NCBI GenBank assembly: GCA_949825025.1
Contig: OX463778.1
Span: 12,734,171-12,798,170 of the forward strand
Reading direction: 5' to 3'
Length of the DNA stretch: 64,000 nucleotides
Origin: Siphlonurus alternatus
Taxonomy: Eukaryota > Arthropoda > Insecta > Ephemeroptera > Siphlonuridae
Part shown: piece by piece, positions 21,979 through 35,700 of the stretch
Layout of the letters: each line of letters begins with the position of its first letter
Position numbering within the stretch: the first letter of the stretch is position 1
Notes under the pieces: model-generated
Told to the model about the DNA's origin: nothing
The model's input: the letters and a program-made list of their open reading frames with translations, nothing else
Databases searched by the model: none
Position numbers and translations under genes: made by a program

Positions 21979-24200
21979 CTATTTTTTTAAACTAAAATTA
22001 CTTCATCAGCTTTGTAATTAACAATTTTACACCAAAACTTTAGTTTCACTGATTACAGAAATAAATTGCGTCTGAAAATAACGAGACCCAGCAACTAATA
22101 ATAATAATACACCATTTAACGTATATAAAATAGTTCGTTGCTATAAATTTGTGACACAATTTTCAGTGACAACTACACCACCGTGCTGAATCTTACCGTG
22201 TGCTGCAGCGACGGCGGCGGAGGGCAGACGGCCCCCCCGCTGTGCCGCCTCGTTGACCGCCTCCAGATGGCGCTCCAGCTCGCGGGCCAGCCTCTCCAGC
22301 GCCCGGCGGTGGCTCGCCAGGTCGCCGCTTGCGCCCTCGTCACGTTCAGTAGCACGCAGCTGCAACCCAATAGTAATATCAGTAAGAATAATTATTAGAG
22401 TTCTATGATCGTTGCCTATTGCTGCAAGCAGCCAGTTTATAAGTTTTGGCTAGAGCAGCACATCAGTGACTTGTTTCTGTGGGCTTTCTCTGGGTGGTAT
22501 GTGCACCAGTCTTGCAAGACTTTTAGAAGAGCTAAGCAAGGGGGTTCTTAACTCTTTACCCTCTCCACCCATTTATATTATGCAACACCACGTACATTGT
22601 GTGTCTTTGCATAGATGCAGTGCCGGCCTGTTGAGCGCAACAGCCATGATCGACTTTCTCTCGAAAAAAAACACGCTATCAGAAATGACAGCCATGGCAC
22701 TTCCCTGTTTGGCTTGTATTTCACAAAAAGCTAATTTTACAAGGATTCGCTATTATACACAACCTTCGGGAAGTGAATTGTTCTTATTGGCCTGTTTGTG
22801 AATTTCCTGACTCTGACTTGTTATTTATGTACTTATGAGGGAAATATAATAAAATAAAAAAAAAATTTGAGAAAATAGAATTTGATAATTTTTAAAAATA
22901 AAATATCTCTTTTTCCAAACTAAAAAGTCTAAAAACTATTAATTCCAAGACTTGCAAATCTTGGAATTCACCACTTAATTTTACTACATTTCCCTCACGA
23001 ATATATATATAAACTTGTAACAAGTCAGAATAATAACACCACTTAAGCGTGCCTACAGTCCCCTACACGACCCTGACAAAGGAAGGTCTCACCTGCAGCA
23101 GCACGGAGTTCCGTTTGAGTGTGAGTTGTGAGATGAGACGCTGCTCGTGCTCGCGGCTGCCCGGCTGACGGACGTCCCGCGACCTGAAAATGACGGGTAA
23201 AATACTCGTATCGTCTAAGGTGTCTTTGACTTGCGTCACAAAAAGGCTATCCAAAGTATAGTACCTGAGTAGTACACAGTATAGCAATAGATCTATACTA
23301 TCCTACTAGCATGCACGCAAAGCTCAAAGCATTTATAAGCAACTCCTGTAATGCTGGCTTGAAAAAAAAAAGTACCTGCATGGTTGTACAGTCGTTTTCA
23401 GTTTAGAACCATTTGAAAAATATGGCGTGCACAAAAAATCTCTAAGGTGGAAAAATAATTTTATTTACTATATTGATATTTTGATGGTGACATGACATTC
23501 AAGGTAATAAACTAGCTCCATTAAAATAAAACTGCCCGGTTTGGTCATACGTAAAAGCGCAAGTGACATGAATTTTTTTATGGTCATAGTACAATTTTTC
23601 CGTTTATGTTGTATGATAAATGTTTTTTTTTTTTTCTGAATTTGTAATCAAAATCACATTGTTTGAAAATAAATAACGTTATTTTTCTAGTACAATATAT
23701 TTTTAATATAAACATTATAGTAACTGATAACAAGAATTTCTTACATTAATAACTCGTTATCCAATCAATCATATTCTACTAACGATAAAACTATGTAACA
23801 TAATATATATATATATAACTGATATAACATTGAAAATATTTAATATTACCATTAATATGAACGAGTAATATTCGTTATATTTTACAACTAATAGCCTATG
23901 CTTGTAAGAAATTAAATAAAATAGTTTATCATTAATTAATAATAATTAATTAATAGTTAATAGTAATTAATTATTAATTAATTAATAGTGAATGAACGCA
24001 TTTCCACGTAACCTAACATTCACATCAACATCACTGTGAATGGTCCACATCTCATTCGACCAATCCAACACGCTTGCTGATACGGCCAGCTGTTATAATG
24101 TTAAATATTCACACAGGCTGGCCACATGCAAATGCCTAGAGGTGGTTGCTGGTGCTTACCTGATGACGTCACGCGGTGCCGGCGGACGGTGAGACGTCAT
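20887..24200 (-). CDS. Unrecognised gene: coiled-coil plus Arg/Ser/Pro-rich protein, 4 exons
   Basis: Exons in transcript order are 24200-24160, 23183-23093, 22359-22197 and 21647-20887. All have GT..AG borders and the phases (2, 0, 1) join without a stop, giving 351 residues from the ATG of MTSHRPPAPRDVI. Residues about 25-95 are rich in Glu, Arg, Leu and Gln (EHEQRLISQLTLKRNSVLLQ, then HRRALERLARELERHLEAV), probably a coiled coil. Residues about 100-300 are low-complexity, with RRVKRPAPAPPLSPTSP, KKSLSLSGSRS, RSRSPVLHRRSRSQESL and RNRHGSGSSNDSPFSVRR, likely disordered and with many possible phosphorylation sites. The C-terminus (VSEAALYEIAVFEQLIARF...) looks folded and ends TGKHS. I do not recognise the family. 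The composition suggests a cytoskeletal or signalling scaffold, but that is a guess. The frame is open upstream of the ATG, so the true N-terminus may be longer (see 24879-25038). Confidence 0.75.
21917..21975. repeat. (TA)n microsatellite in intron
   Basis: About 60 bases of TA dinucleotide within the last intron of the - strand gene. Confidence 0.9.
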
Positions 24201-24878
24201 TTCTTGCAGAGGTGAGCACCGAATGTGGCGGCCCGCGGATCTTATCTCCCTGGGCGTGGCTTTATCGCGCTGATAACGTGCCCGTGCTGATCCCTCGCTC
24301 AGACGTCGCGTCACGACACAGAGGTCGTATAGACAACCCGCGGGAACGCTCTGTAGGTACAAATTTAGCGTCTTATCATCGTTCTTTGTTTGGTATTAAA
24401 TTTATATTTAAGCAGGAATCGGCACACTGATTCTCAATTTATTTATCTTTATACCGACTCTCAGGGCATGCTACATTTGAGGGTTGTGAACTGTACCAAA
24501 TGTCCTGAGGAAATTGACAAGCCAAGCTAACAGACCATGCAGCATTTAAAGCAACAAAAAAGTTTGATTCATATTTTACAAATTTAATAAATGCGAAACA
24601 GTTTGTTAACAACCTTAAAGGTAGCAAAAATTATAATTCTATACGTAAAAATTGCACGTTACTTAAACAATACACTTACAAAACTAATTAAAATGCTAAT
24701 ACAAATCAAAATAATATTAGGAGTTAACTATTTCCAAGCTACTTTAAAAATTTCCATTTACAGAAATTATTGAAAATGGATTATGAAGAGTTTGTTTATA
24801 TTATAATAATTATGCAGCGGATTACAAAGCACATTGCAGTATAGAGTATATTGAGAAGCTCCTAGTCTCTGTTCTCAC

Positions 24879-25038
24879 CCTTGCAAACCCTCCTCGAGGG
24901 TGGAGGACGAACCTGCTGGTCTGCCCGATGACCGCCTCACTGTCACACTGAGACGGCGGCCTCCTCAATCCAAACTGTTCTCCGAGCGTGCTTGCTCGCA
25001 GGAAGTACGCACGGCACGCGTCGTCCGAAAATGGACTT
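24879..25038 (-). CDS. Candidate upstream exon of the unrecognised - strand gene
   Basis: On the - strand a segment bounded by an acceptor-like cgtctgctag and a strong donor (ttgcaagg|gtgaga) is open for 53 codons. It starts SPFSDDACRAYFLR, passes GEQFGLRRPPSQCDSEAV and ends FVLHPRGGFAR. It is GC-rich like the neighbouring exons and ends in phase 0. A phase-0 acceptor ending ttatcag (+ strand about 24276) would join it to an extended version of the 24160-24200 exon reading RDKATPREIRSAG... into MTSHRPP. No in-frame ATG is present, so more exons would be needed upstream. Both strands are open here, so this is tentative. Confidence 0.35.
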
Positions 25039-26338
25039 CTAGCAGACGTGTCATTGACGGAATAGAAAATCGGGTTACAAAATAAGCTTTGAAGGTGGAT
25101 TTACATGAGTAATGTGACGGAAATATTGTGCAATTGCAATGAAATTCTATATTTATTTGCCGCGATTTCATCGTCACAAGTGTCACAACATGTATAGTTA
25201 ATTGCAACGCCGGCATCCTCACTTGAAGAATACATGGGATTTTACGGCAAGTACTCCAAAACTGTATTGTGGTCATTGTGAACCCACTTTTAAGCGTTAC
25301 ATTATTACATCAGAGATAACACGATACTATCCCGGGAAACAAAACAACAACATAGTGGAATTTTTACTACTAAATTGAAAATTGGAAGAAAAAAAGTGCA
25401 GATTCTAGATTCAAAGTACCTGTTTGTACTCGGTTTGTTCGCCATGGACTTTACTTAAGGGTATTAACGTAACACGCCCAATATTAAAAAATTTCCATTC
25501 ACACATGCACGCCATATTTTTCAAATATTTATAAAAGGTAAGGTAACAATAAAAATTTAGAAATAAGAAACAATTTTAAAATTTATTATTTTATTATATA
25601 CTATAAAATTAATTACAAATTCATATAATCATTAAATAACAATTAAAATTTTGTACTAAAGATATGGTGTAAGTATATAGGTAATTTTTATGACACATGA
25701 CATTTATTTTAAAATATACATTGAAACGTTACAGTCTATCAAGTTATATAGTATACAAATAAATTGAATTGTGTCTATATATAGGTCTGTTCGTAAATAC
25801 ACAATCGGAAAATATTCAATTATCACATGAACCTTATGTTACATGTACAGATGGTCCATCTTAATAATTGATTCATGAATTGAATTTATTTTAATCTGTA
25901 TAAAAAGGCTTATACCTCCTAATCAGAAATCTGCACTGGAAGAAATAATAAATAAAAGTAAGATAATGATTGGGGCATTTAAGAACAGCTACTATATCGT
26001 TAAAAACAATTCAGCTAGAACTTCATTAGTAAATTAAATATATCTCTCCCAGTAAAGTGGAGTACCTAACCTCCACATGTAATTACATGTAATTAATAAT
26101 CATGGTAAGTGAAATTGCACACTCAATCAAAGATTTTACGTATATCAACGTACAGTCATCACCATATAAATTTTCTCCTGATGGACAATACAGAAAACTG
26201 ATGCAGCATCGATGTATAGTTATTACTTTTTGACAATTTAATAAAACACATATATAAGAGTCCAGGGAAATGTTCTAGAAAGACGACTGTACAGAGTGTA
26301 CACTGCGTCCAACTAAAAATTTAACATCACTGGATCTA

Positions 26339-26500
26339 TTGGGCGCGATTAACGAAGCAGTTAGCCAAGTTTCTAACCACGTTTAACTTAACCATGCACG
26401 TTTAACTAGGTGGTTTAACACGTAAAACAGGTATAGTTAAACGTGGTTAAGCTAAACGTGGTTAGAAACCTGGCTAACTTCTTCGTGAATCGCACCCATT
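26339..26500. repeat. Foldback with gcgattaacgaagcagttagcc arms
   Basis: The left arm gggcgcgattaacgaag... pairs with the right arm cttcttcgtgaatcgcaccc, and the inner arms tttctaaccacgtttaac and aaacgtggttagaaacc are inverted. A related, more diverged element with cttcatgaatcgagcccc lies at about 54985-55085. Confidence 0.75.
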
Positions 26501-26939
26501 GTAGGCAACAGTTCGAAGGTCGCTTGCAGCAGGTCTAAAGAGAGGGCAGGTATTTTAGCTCAAAGAAGTGACCAATGCAATGGCAGTGACAGTATCTTCG
26601 AACTATTGACTATTATATATTTAGTGATGTTACATTTTTAAATAAACGCAGTGTACAGTGTCATACTGAATGAAAACATTCATAAAGTGTTATCACCACT
26701 AACTAACCTTCTTAATTTCATACAGTCTTGATCAATTAAACTTCACAACACTTTTATTTTAATCCAGACTATACAATGCTAATTTATAATTTATCAAAAT
26801 ATCTCTACATCACAATTAACACAAAATATAAACAAAATTACTTGATCACTTTTGTTTGTTTCTGTACAAAACTATATTCTTATAAGTATAAGTCTATTTG
26901 AGCTGCGAGGCAAGATATTTCCTACCTGCCTAAAGTTGA

Positions 26940-27083
26940 TATTACATGATACAATTTTTTTCTAATTATTGAATACAATAAAATTATTCATTACGAGAAA
27001 ATATGAAAATTTCATTTGTTTGTATGGAAATGAGATTTTCTTGTAAAGAAAATCTGTTTGCAAAATTGCATCGTGTAATATAC
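26940..27083. repeat. TTACACGATACAATTTTT foldback family, copy b
   Basis: Left end tgatattacatgatacaat and right end attgcatcgtgtaatatac, with the central catttgtttgtatgg and ttttcttgtaaag hairpin. Confidence 0.75.
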
Positions 27084-27362
27084 AAGCTTCACATGATACG
27101 AATAATATTTAAGCACTAAAATTTTAGCACAGCTTCACACAGTAATATTATCACTTGGTTTTAATTTGAGGCTGTGAGAGCACCGCACATTTAGTATTAT
27201 CACCTCATAAGCAATAAGAACTAACATTTCTTTAAAATAAAAATTATAAATAAAATGAATAAGACTTCAAGGTACATGTTCAATAATGAAATTATGAAAA
27301 CTTGGCAGTAAAATTTGAGCGTGTAAACAGGAATTTTCGTTTCTAGCTTCTACATAACTCAT

Positions 27363-27562
27363 TGCTTTTTTATGGAGCGATGCCGAACGGGGGCTTAATT
27401 GGTAAGGCGAGAAAAGCGCACTTGCTTCAATTTCGTATGGTGACCATGTTGGCGATAAAATTGCTCCCAGCAAGGTGAGAAAATCCCGACCCTCTGATTG
27501 GCTTCGGGCGCTTCGGCACACGATTTTCTAGCTTTCCCTGCTCCATGGAAATGCACCTTTAT
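27363..27562. repeat. AAGGTGCATTTCCATGG MITE family, copy b
   Basis: The right end ctccatggaaatgcaccttta is well preserved; the left end is worn (tttatggagcgatgcc). The interior keeps cgtatggtgaccatgttggcg and ggcgataaaattgctccc, shared with the copies at 18352 and 54726. Confidence 0.7.
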
Positions 27563-27648
27563 TACGCTGCTTATAATGTATAGACGGCCTCGCCTTGACA
27601 AAATTAGAGCTATATCACAACTAGTACGTGGCAGTATATGGCTACAAT

Positions 27649-27654
27649 TTTATT
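27649..27654 (-). promoter_or_regulatory. AATAAA polyadenylation signal of the transporter gene
   Basis: A canonical hexamer on the - strand, 266 bases after the stop codon at 27920-27922. The assignment is by position only. Confidence 0.35.
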
Positions 27655-27919
27655 GATGATAACACATGCAAAAATGGACAACATTCCCATATAAATAGAA
27701 TATTATTTCTACTACTCGGTATTTTTTCTGAATTCTTAACTTTCTTAATTTTGTGACGTCATGGATATTGTTCTAAATCATTATTATGAGCTACAAAATA
27801 TTGTTACAAAACTTTGAAAATCGAAACACATGTGAGTAGCAGAAATTTCTTGCAGTAATTCTTCATTTATGAAATAAAACTTCATAATAATTGCCCATAA
27901 TTACAAATGAACCAGACTC

Positions 27920-30900
27920 TTAGGCACTGCTGGCAGTGGGTGGTATCTGTAGTAGTAACTTGGAGTCCCTCAGGGGTCTTCTCTGAGGCCCCTTCTTGCT
28001 TGCAAAGCTAGCCTCGACATCTGCGAGTGTTCTTCCAGCGGTCTCTGGCAACCAGAGGATAACGAATATTGTTCCTAGCAGGGAGACCACACCGTACACC
28101 ATGAAGGTGCCGTGCGCCTGCAGAACGTCGGTCATCCCAGGGTAGGCCTTGAGCACCGCAAAGCCGATAAGGTAGGCGCAGAACATGGTGAGTCCTCCGC
28201 CAGTACCTCGGTGTTCTGCGGGGAACACCTCGCCCAGCATGAGCCACGGTACGGTGAGGAACCCGATCGTGGACATGATGATGTAGCCAAGGATGGCAAC
28301 AGTGGGAAGCCAGGGTACGGGCTTTGTCTCCAAGCCGACTGCAAAGAGGAAGAGCGTCAGTCGGGGGGTTTGGTACTCATTAAAAGAGAATATTATACCC
28401 TTAAAAAAATATACAAATGTATCAAATATTAATCATGTCTTAAATTTATAACTGTTCAAAAACACTACAAAGAATTTAATGTTTTTAAATTTCTTGATAA
28501 CATACTTGTCAATATTACTAAGATATCGTGTGCATGTAACACAAATCGGTACAGCATGACGGTATATGAGCATTGAATCGCAGGCAACAGAGGCGTAATG
28601 AACCTTAAATATTTTGAGATACGTTGACTGAATGAACTTTTTCCAATCTCCAGATATAATTAACCTTGGAGCTGTAGCTCCATCAAGTCAGAGGTAACGT
28701 TGATGGTGACCCGAGGTATACCCTGTGGTGGCTCTGTGGCTCACCTGAGAAGTAGAGGTGCGCGGAGAGGGCGAGCATGCAGACGGTCATGCCGGCGCCC
28801 GAGAGGATGGTGAGAGGACGGCGCCCCACGCGGCGCATGGCCACACTAACGCCGGCCGTGACGACGAGACGCGCCACCCCGATGAGCACCGTGGCCAGGT
28901 ACTTGTCCAGGGTCACCCCGGCCTCGCTCACCACGTCCACCGCGTAGAAGATCACCACGAAGATGCCTTCAAAATAAATAATTATTAGGTCTCCAGCAGT
29001 TTAATATTTGAATTTCACTAATTTGCACTCAAATATATTACAAAGAATAAAAATACCAGTTTTCAAAATTTATTTTCTTCATTCAATTATTTTTGTTGTG
29101 CACAGATAAAATTCACATATTAATAACTCATCTAACATCTTATTATTATAATTAGAATACTGTAAACAGTGTAAACTATAATGTGGTAGTATAATAAAAA
29201 CTATCATGTTTTATTGTCAACCGCATTAAGCCATTATAAAAGTATTTAATTTGTTTCCGAAAATCTTAAGTACAATGCAGTCTGTATTGTCGTTCAGTAA
29301 TTGGTTGAATTTTAGTACCATTAGTTTAATATATGAATTCCACGCTTTCAAGGTACCAAACACCGTACCTTGGTACCACTGAAGATTATTCTGACGAAGT
29401 GGACTTTAAATTTGACTCTCTACATGTGACTATACTCACCAGCGCATTGTTGGAAAGCGAAGAAGACGTTCATAATGAGCAGCGGTTTCCAAAACTGCGG
29501 CTTGCGGAGAGCCCGGTACAGATGTCTCAGGCCCCCTCCTCCCTGGGGTCCCCGCGAGCGCTCCTCCTGGGCCCGCACCAGCTCCTCCAGCTCCGCTTGC
29601 ACCTCGGAGCCTCCACCTCCACGCAGACGAACCAACGCCACCTCGGCTTCTCCGGCCCGCGAGCGCCCCAGCAGCCAGGTTGCAGTTTCAGGCATCAGCG
29701 CCGCGGCAACCACTGCGAGTATAGTGGGAATTACTCCGGCACCAGCGGCCCACCGCCAGGGCAATGCCGAGCCTGGAAAATGCAAAATTAAGATTTTGTC
29801 AGAGATACGTTAAAATATATAAATGTCATGACAACATTTAAACCCTATTCACATACAAAATTAGTATTAAGCCTGTATCACACGGTACAATTTTGTATTC
29901 AATTTTTTCTTATATTATACAAAAATTTCTTCTTCATAAAAACAAATGGAGTTGAATATTTTTTGGAAGGAAAATTTGTATGCAATAATTAGCAAAAATT
30001 TATCTTGTAATACCGGTTTTTTATGTTTAGTTTCTTTATATAAAGGAGACAAAATTTTGATAATTTTGAGATTATTTTTCACTGTGATTTTCATCAGTTA
30101 ATTTTTAAGGAAAATCAAGAAATTTTTATAAATTATGAGAGTTACAGAGTTACAGCTAATTAACAATAAAAGGCCAAGCAAGAAATTAAAATTATGAATA
30201 AAGTCTCTTTATCAATTTGTTCTGAAACATCAATACTAGCGTTTAGAGAGTAATCAAATTTCAGAGTATATAATTTCCAGATGTTTACACAAGTTAAATT
30301 TTCTGTCACACACCAACGATGTTCATCGACAGAGAGGAGCGAGCCAAGAGGTCACGTGGATTACCTGGAAAATCTTGTTCCTCGTCGAGCGACAAAGTAA
30401 TGTGTCTTGCAGGTAAGAAAGTCACCTTTCTGTGCTCGAGTGATCATGTAATTCATATAGTTTCAGTGTAATTAATTATAATATTAAATATGTAATGTCA
30501 TGTTACCCACACGCATTATAAAGTTACATGATAAATGCATTATAGAAATTACTATATAAATTATCTTCAACTTACATTATAAATTTACTAAATGGAAGCT
30601 TTCAGAAAGAAGTTTAAAATGTCAATTTATTGAATTACAGCAATAATAATTAATCTCTACATGTAAAATTATATTTAAATACTAACATTTATTACGTAAT
30701 ACTTTTGACATTAATCATGCAAGTTGTCAATAGGTAAACACGCGGGATCCAGTGAAGAAATATGCTGAGAGTTTCAAATCTTGATCGATATTTCATAATA
30801 TATTAATATTTAACACAGGCAATATTTACAAAGAATGACCCAGATTATGTATGAGCTGTCCTATAGTGTTTTTATACTCACTTTGTATGTTCTTTATTAT

Positions 30901-32654
30901 GTTAATTGGTAATTCAAATAAAAAAAAGTGAAAATTCAGAAAATAATTTGTCGAAATTATACTAACTATCGACCTTTTGTAAAAAATTCTCGGAGCATAT
31001 GCAGTTCTATTTTATTGTAAGTTTTTGTATATGCAATGTGTAATGTCTAATTTTTTACTAGCATTGATACCCTCTGATAATACAACTTATGATAAGCTGA
31101 TTGCGCGCAGGGTGTCATACCAACATTTTTTTGCATTTATGTAGTTGGGTTATGAATAAACACATCAGTGAATGGACGGCTCAGCAATCTTTTTTATTTG
31201 CCCCATGGTCTTTTATTTTAGAATGTTGGGTATAAAATATCTAATAATATTACTGTATTTTGCCCATGAAAGAGATAATAAAAACATACGAAATAAATAA
31301 TCTCTAGCACATGACTGACATGATACATAAACGTCTCCAGTTTGATCCCGTCTCGAATCTTGGCCCCGCCCCCCGCAGAACTCACCTAGAATATAGACGA
31401 TGAGAATCCCCGTGGCGATGCTGATGGAGTTCCAGCACATGAGGACGCCCCTCAACTTGGGTTGGGTCACCTCCCCCAGGTACACGTTGGACGCCGTGCT
31501 GGCCATGCCGAGCGCCAGGCCCGTCAGGACCCGACCTGCGAACAGCGCCACGAGACCGTTCGCAACGGCCAGCAGAACCCAGCCGGCCAGACCGGGCATG
31601 CCGAGGAGCAGAAGAGTGGGACGGCGACCCCATCGGTCAAGTGTCCAGCCGGCCAGCAGGCACCCCACTGGAGTGGCGATACTGGAGATACTCGCTGTGA
31701 AGGGAGGTGGAGTTATTAATATGTTTCTAGGAAGGGGCAAACGTGGATATCAAGATTATCAAGGATACGAGAAAAATAGGAAGTGGTCCTTAATATTTAA
31801 TTTACAAAATTGTAAGTAATTTCTTGATTGAATAGCAAATAATGTAAAATATTTTCAACATAAAACATTTGCTTCATAAATAATGTACATTTTTTGTGTA
31901 TTTCCATTCAATCATTTACAATTTATAAGTAACTTCGAGAAAACATTTGAAAAACGAATTAATGATTGGATTTAATTTAAATTTTGAATTTAAAATAGTT
32001 CACCACGACAATGGATACAAGGACATTAAGTCGCACAGAAATATGTTCCTCCGCAATAATGAGCTATTCTGCCTACCACGATCTTCATGCAATAATGAAC
32101 TATCTGCTATTTCAGGTGAGCACAACTTTAATTATTACAACAAAATTGTAGTATAAATATAGACAGATAGCTCATTATTGCGGACGAGGGACAGTATAAT
32201 ATAATTCTTATTAAAATTAAATATTATGTTTTTTAAATTGATAAACTTCCAACAAAGACTCATGTCAGTCATGTCCATAGCTATGTCATTGTGTCCCTTT
32301 GTCCTCGGCAACATCAATACCACATGAAAGCACGTGACACTCACCAAACCACGAGGACTGCTCCTCGTCAAGCGGCGGGAAGCTCGTCTCGTTCCTCAGC
32401 TGAGGCAGCGCCACCGCCGAGAAGCCGAGCGCCATGCCGGGCGCCAGCAGAGCCAGCGAGCACCCCAGCGCCATCAGCACCTGCAACCGGCAACATTGTT
32501 TAAACTGGCATTTAATATTAAAATAACAATTAAACAACATGTACCGGTCTACTATATATATAACATACGTATACTGTTTAAAAAAATATTATATTATTTT
32601 AAACATTACATAAAATTATATTTTTATATTTTTTGTTGTTTGCTATTGTGGTTT

Positions 32655-32719
<65 letters not shown>

Positions 32720-35700
32720 CGTTTCTTATCAATGTCTCTTTTTCTGTCAGATTGCAAAGAGTCAGCTGCTGTTTGTCACGTGATCTTTTGCACCACGTGA
32801 CACCAAGTGTCATCTGAGCGGTGAAGTCATCTCTCCTCTCTCAAGTGCACAAGAGCTGCAATTACGCACCATGTTCCGAGTCGCACACTTATTACATAGA
32901 AAACAGGATGGAGTCCATTTAACAAAATAATTGAGTTAACTCATTAGAACTAAAGTGCCTGTATATTTGTAAAGTGACGCCAGGTTAGCCCTTTCAATAC
33001 GCAAATGCACCCGTGCGGTATTGTGGCGCTGCTATAATACGCGGATTGTGTTGACAAGGGTTGTCCTGGCGTCACTTTACAAATACAGGCACTTTAATTA
33101 GAACATTACACAAGTAATTACACCATTTAGTTACAACTTGTAACAAAATGTATATAATTATACTTTAAATACAGTTGCAATTATAATGCACAATTTAAAG
33201 CTGTATATACGATGCAAATTGGATTTGCCCAATTTGCATTTAATTATTTTAACAACTCTAAAGGGAGCCTTCAAGGCTTTCTGAGCTCAGCAATTACAAC
33301 GCAAATTAAAATTTGACGAGGAAAATAATTGTATTATTTTTTTTTCGCTACTTTTTTTCTATATTGATTTTATCTTGAATAATTTTTGCAAGAGCGGCAC
33401 TTTAATTTCAACGAAGCGATTGAATCCGGAAATTTGATGGATAAGCCGATATAAAAAATATCAACGTTTATCGTTCGCTTTAAATGGAGTATCGACCTCC
33501 ATTTTTTTTATTATTGCAGAAATGGATAGAGGGTGCAAAGTTATGCTACCCTGATTTTTTTCAGATTTTTTTGAAACCGAGAACTATTTTTAAAAAAGGA
33601 CTTTCAATAATTTTTAAAAATAGTTCCCGGTCTCAAAAAAATCTGAAAAAAAATCAGGATAGCATAACTTTGCACCCTCTATCCATTTCTGCAATAAAAA
33701 AATAGAGGTTGATACTCCATTGTTTCAACACATCGTTAATATCATTTTGGTTATCCCCCTTCTTATGGTTTCCTATTTTAACAATTGAAATTAGTTTTGA
33801 TAGCAAGTGCACTACAAAACTGCAGATCTTCGTTCCATCAGCCCCACTTGACTGTCCTCAAAGGTCAATTATGTGATGTCACTTGGTGACGTTCTTGCTG
33901 ACCCTGCCCCTCGAGTGACATGTCATTATAAGAGGCGACCCCGCGACTTGATAAGGCCCGTCATGCTGATGAGGCCGACGTTAAGATATTCAGAGCGACG
34001 TCCCAGCCTCCCCAAGAGTAGCGATATCATGGCATGGGGGAAATGTGAGCGTCACAGTCAACACATATTAAAGCAGAGTTCAATGTTTGAGACAGATTTT
34101 ATAGAAGGGAATTTTAGTGTCAAAATTAACACCAGACAATATTTAGTGCCATACATGAAAAGTTTTTGTGAATTTTGAATACTTTTTATTTTGTATTATA
34201 TAATTAATAGTAATTTTAAACTGTACAGCCGCTGAGTGAGTTACTTTGAGTAATAGAAAACGTAAATAAAAATTAAAATGTATAAATTAAAGTCAATTAG
34301 AATTACTACTTAAACTTTTTTTAAAAGACTTTTATTCATGCTTCATTGTCAAGAATAACAAATAAAGTTTCAATTATTACCGAGCGTAGTTAGTAGTTGG
34401 ATGGGTGACCATTTTCAACAAAAACCACGTTTCCCATACCCAGGGGTAAACCGTTGCGCTTTTCCACTATATGTGGTTCCCCTGGCTTTGAACTATTGCA
34501 CTTCCGGTTCATTGACAAAAGCTGTAGCGTCCCCATCCTGACTGAGGTTTCCACGTTTCCCTCAGTCGCAGGCAAATGCCGGGATGGATTGCAAGGCCGT
34601 GGCCGCCCCCGTTCCGGAACAGCTCGCGAAACGCTATTAAGTTAGAGTTTTGGAAGGTTCGAGGGTTCAAACTTAGTGAGTAATTAGTAAAGTAGAAGTA
34701 CCCAGTTATAGGGTTTGACTAAAAAAAAAAAAAAATAAGAACGCTTCATGTTAGGTCTTAAAGCATTTAGTAGAAATGTGTCGTTTCTTATTTATATTTT
34801 TTAAACATGACATTGTATAAATCACTGTCTACTATATACTCCACAATATATATATTATTTAACTGTTGTATGTTAAGCAAACTGTGAACACATTTTACGA
34901 CACAGATCATCATGATAAGCAAATTCAAGAAAGCGATGAAGCGTACTTTTCTGACCATGACACTGCATGCAATTGGTACTTTTTACGTTAAAGCGCCGCC
35001 AACTATATCCACATGGAAACTACAAAATATATTTTTTTTTACATTTTCGAATTTATTTAAACCTTTTTTTCTTTTTTAGCTTTCCTGTCTGACATGTACT
35101 TAATTGCGATCGAAAGGTGATTTACACGTACCTGAAGTCACTGTTACATAAGAATTAAGAACGAATCTTTAACAATATCATGAGGTAGTTTGACCGGTCC
35201 ACAGAATGTACAAATAAGATAAATAACAAGTTTAAAATCTATAAATAGCTCACTGTTGGTCATGAACTGGTTTTGCAGCAACTTTTTTGGCAATTCATAT
35301 TTCAAATTTAGAACTTGAATTGTTATAAATAAAGAACCTCAACGTAACCTTCAGTCAGGCACAATCATGTGTGGTTAGAGAGGTGCAAAATAATTATTTC
35401 GAATTGAATGACATGACATGCAGCTGACTTAAGTTTTAGGAGTTTTTTGTACATCTTGAGGTAACGCGAACTCTATCCATTGACCTATATCTAATTTACT
35501 GCAGTTCCAGCTTAGGATTGACCTCAGTTGACTGAGATATCGGAATCGGCCCCCTTATATGATTTGCAGATAACTTTATAGAACTCAAGAACGCACCGTC
35601 AATAGGCGGCATGTAAATTTTGAAGTTAAACGGTCTTATCAGTTTTGAGAAATTTGAGGTAGAAGTTTAACATTGGCCAAATGGATCTATTGTAAGGAAA

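Larger units (their letters stand above)
25039..27648. other. Intergenic region between the two - strand genes
   Basis: No exon is supported. It contains a partial foldback at 25450-25550, a palindromic element at 26339-26500, a TTA-type foldback at 26940-27083 and a TA-type MITE at 27363-27562. The rest is AT-rich single-copy-looking DNA. Confidence 0.5.

Noticed and set aside
24900..25085. + strand frame EDEPAGLPDDRLTVTLRRR
   Set aside because: The start is doubtful and the - strand alternative has a strong donor and fits the neighbouring gene. Neither is certain.
27395..27601. Frames around 27.3-27.6 kb and 18.2-18.6 kb that resemble each other
   Set aside because: They are translations of the AAGGTGCATTTCC MITE family.
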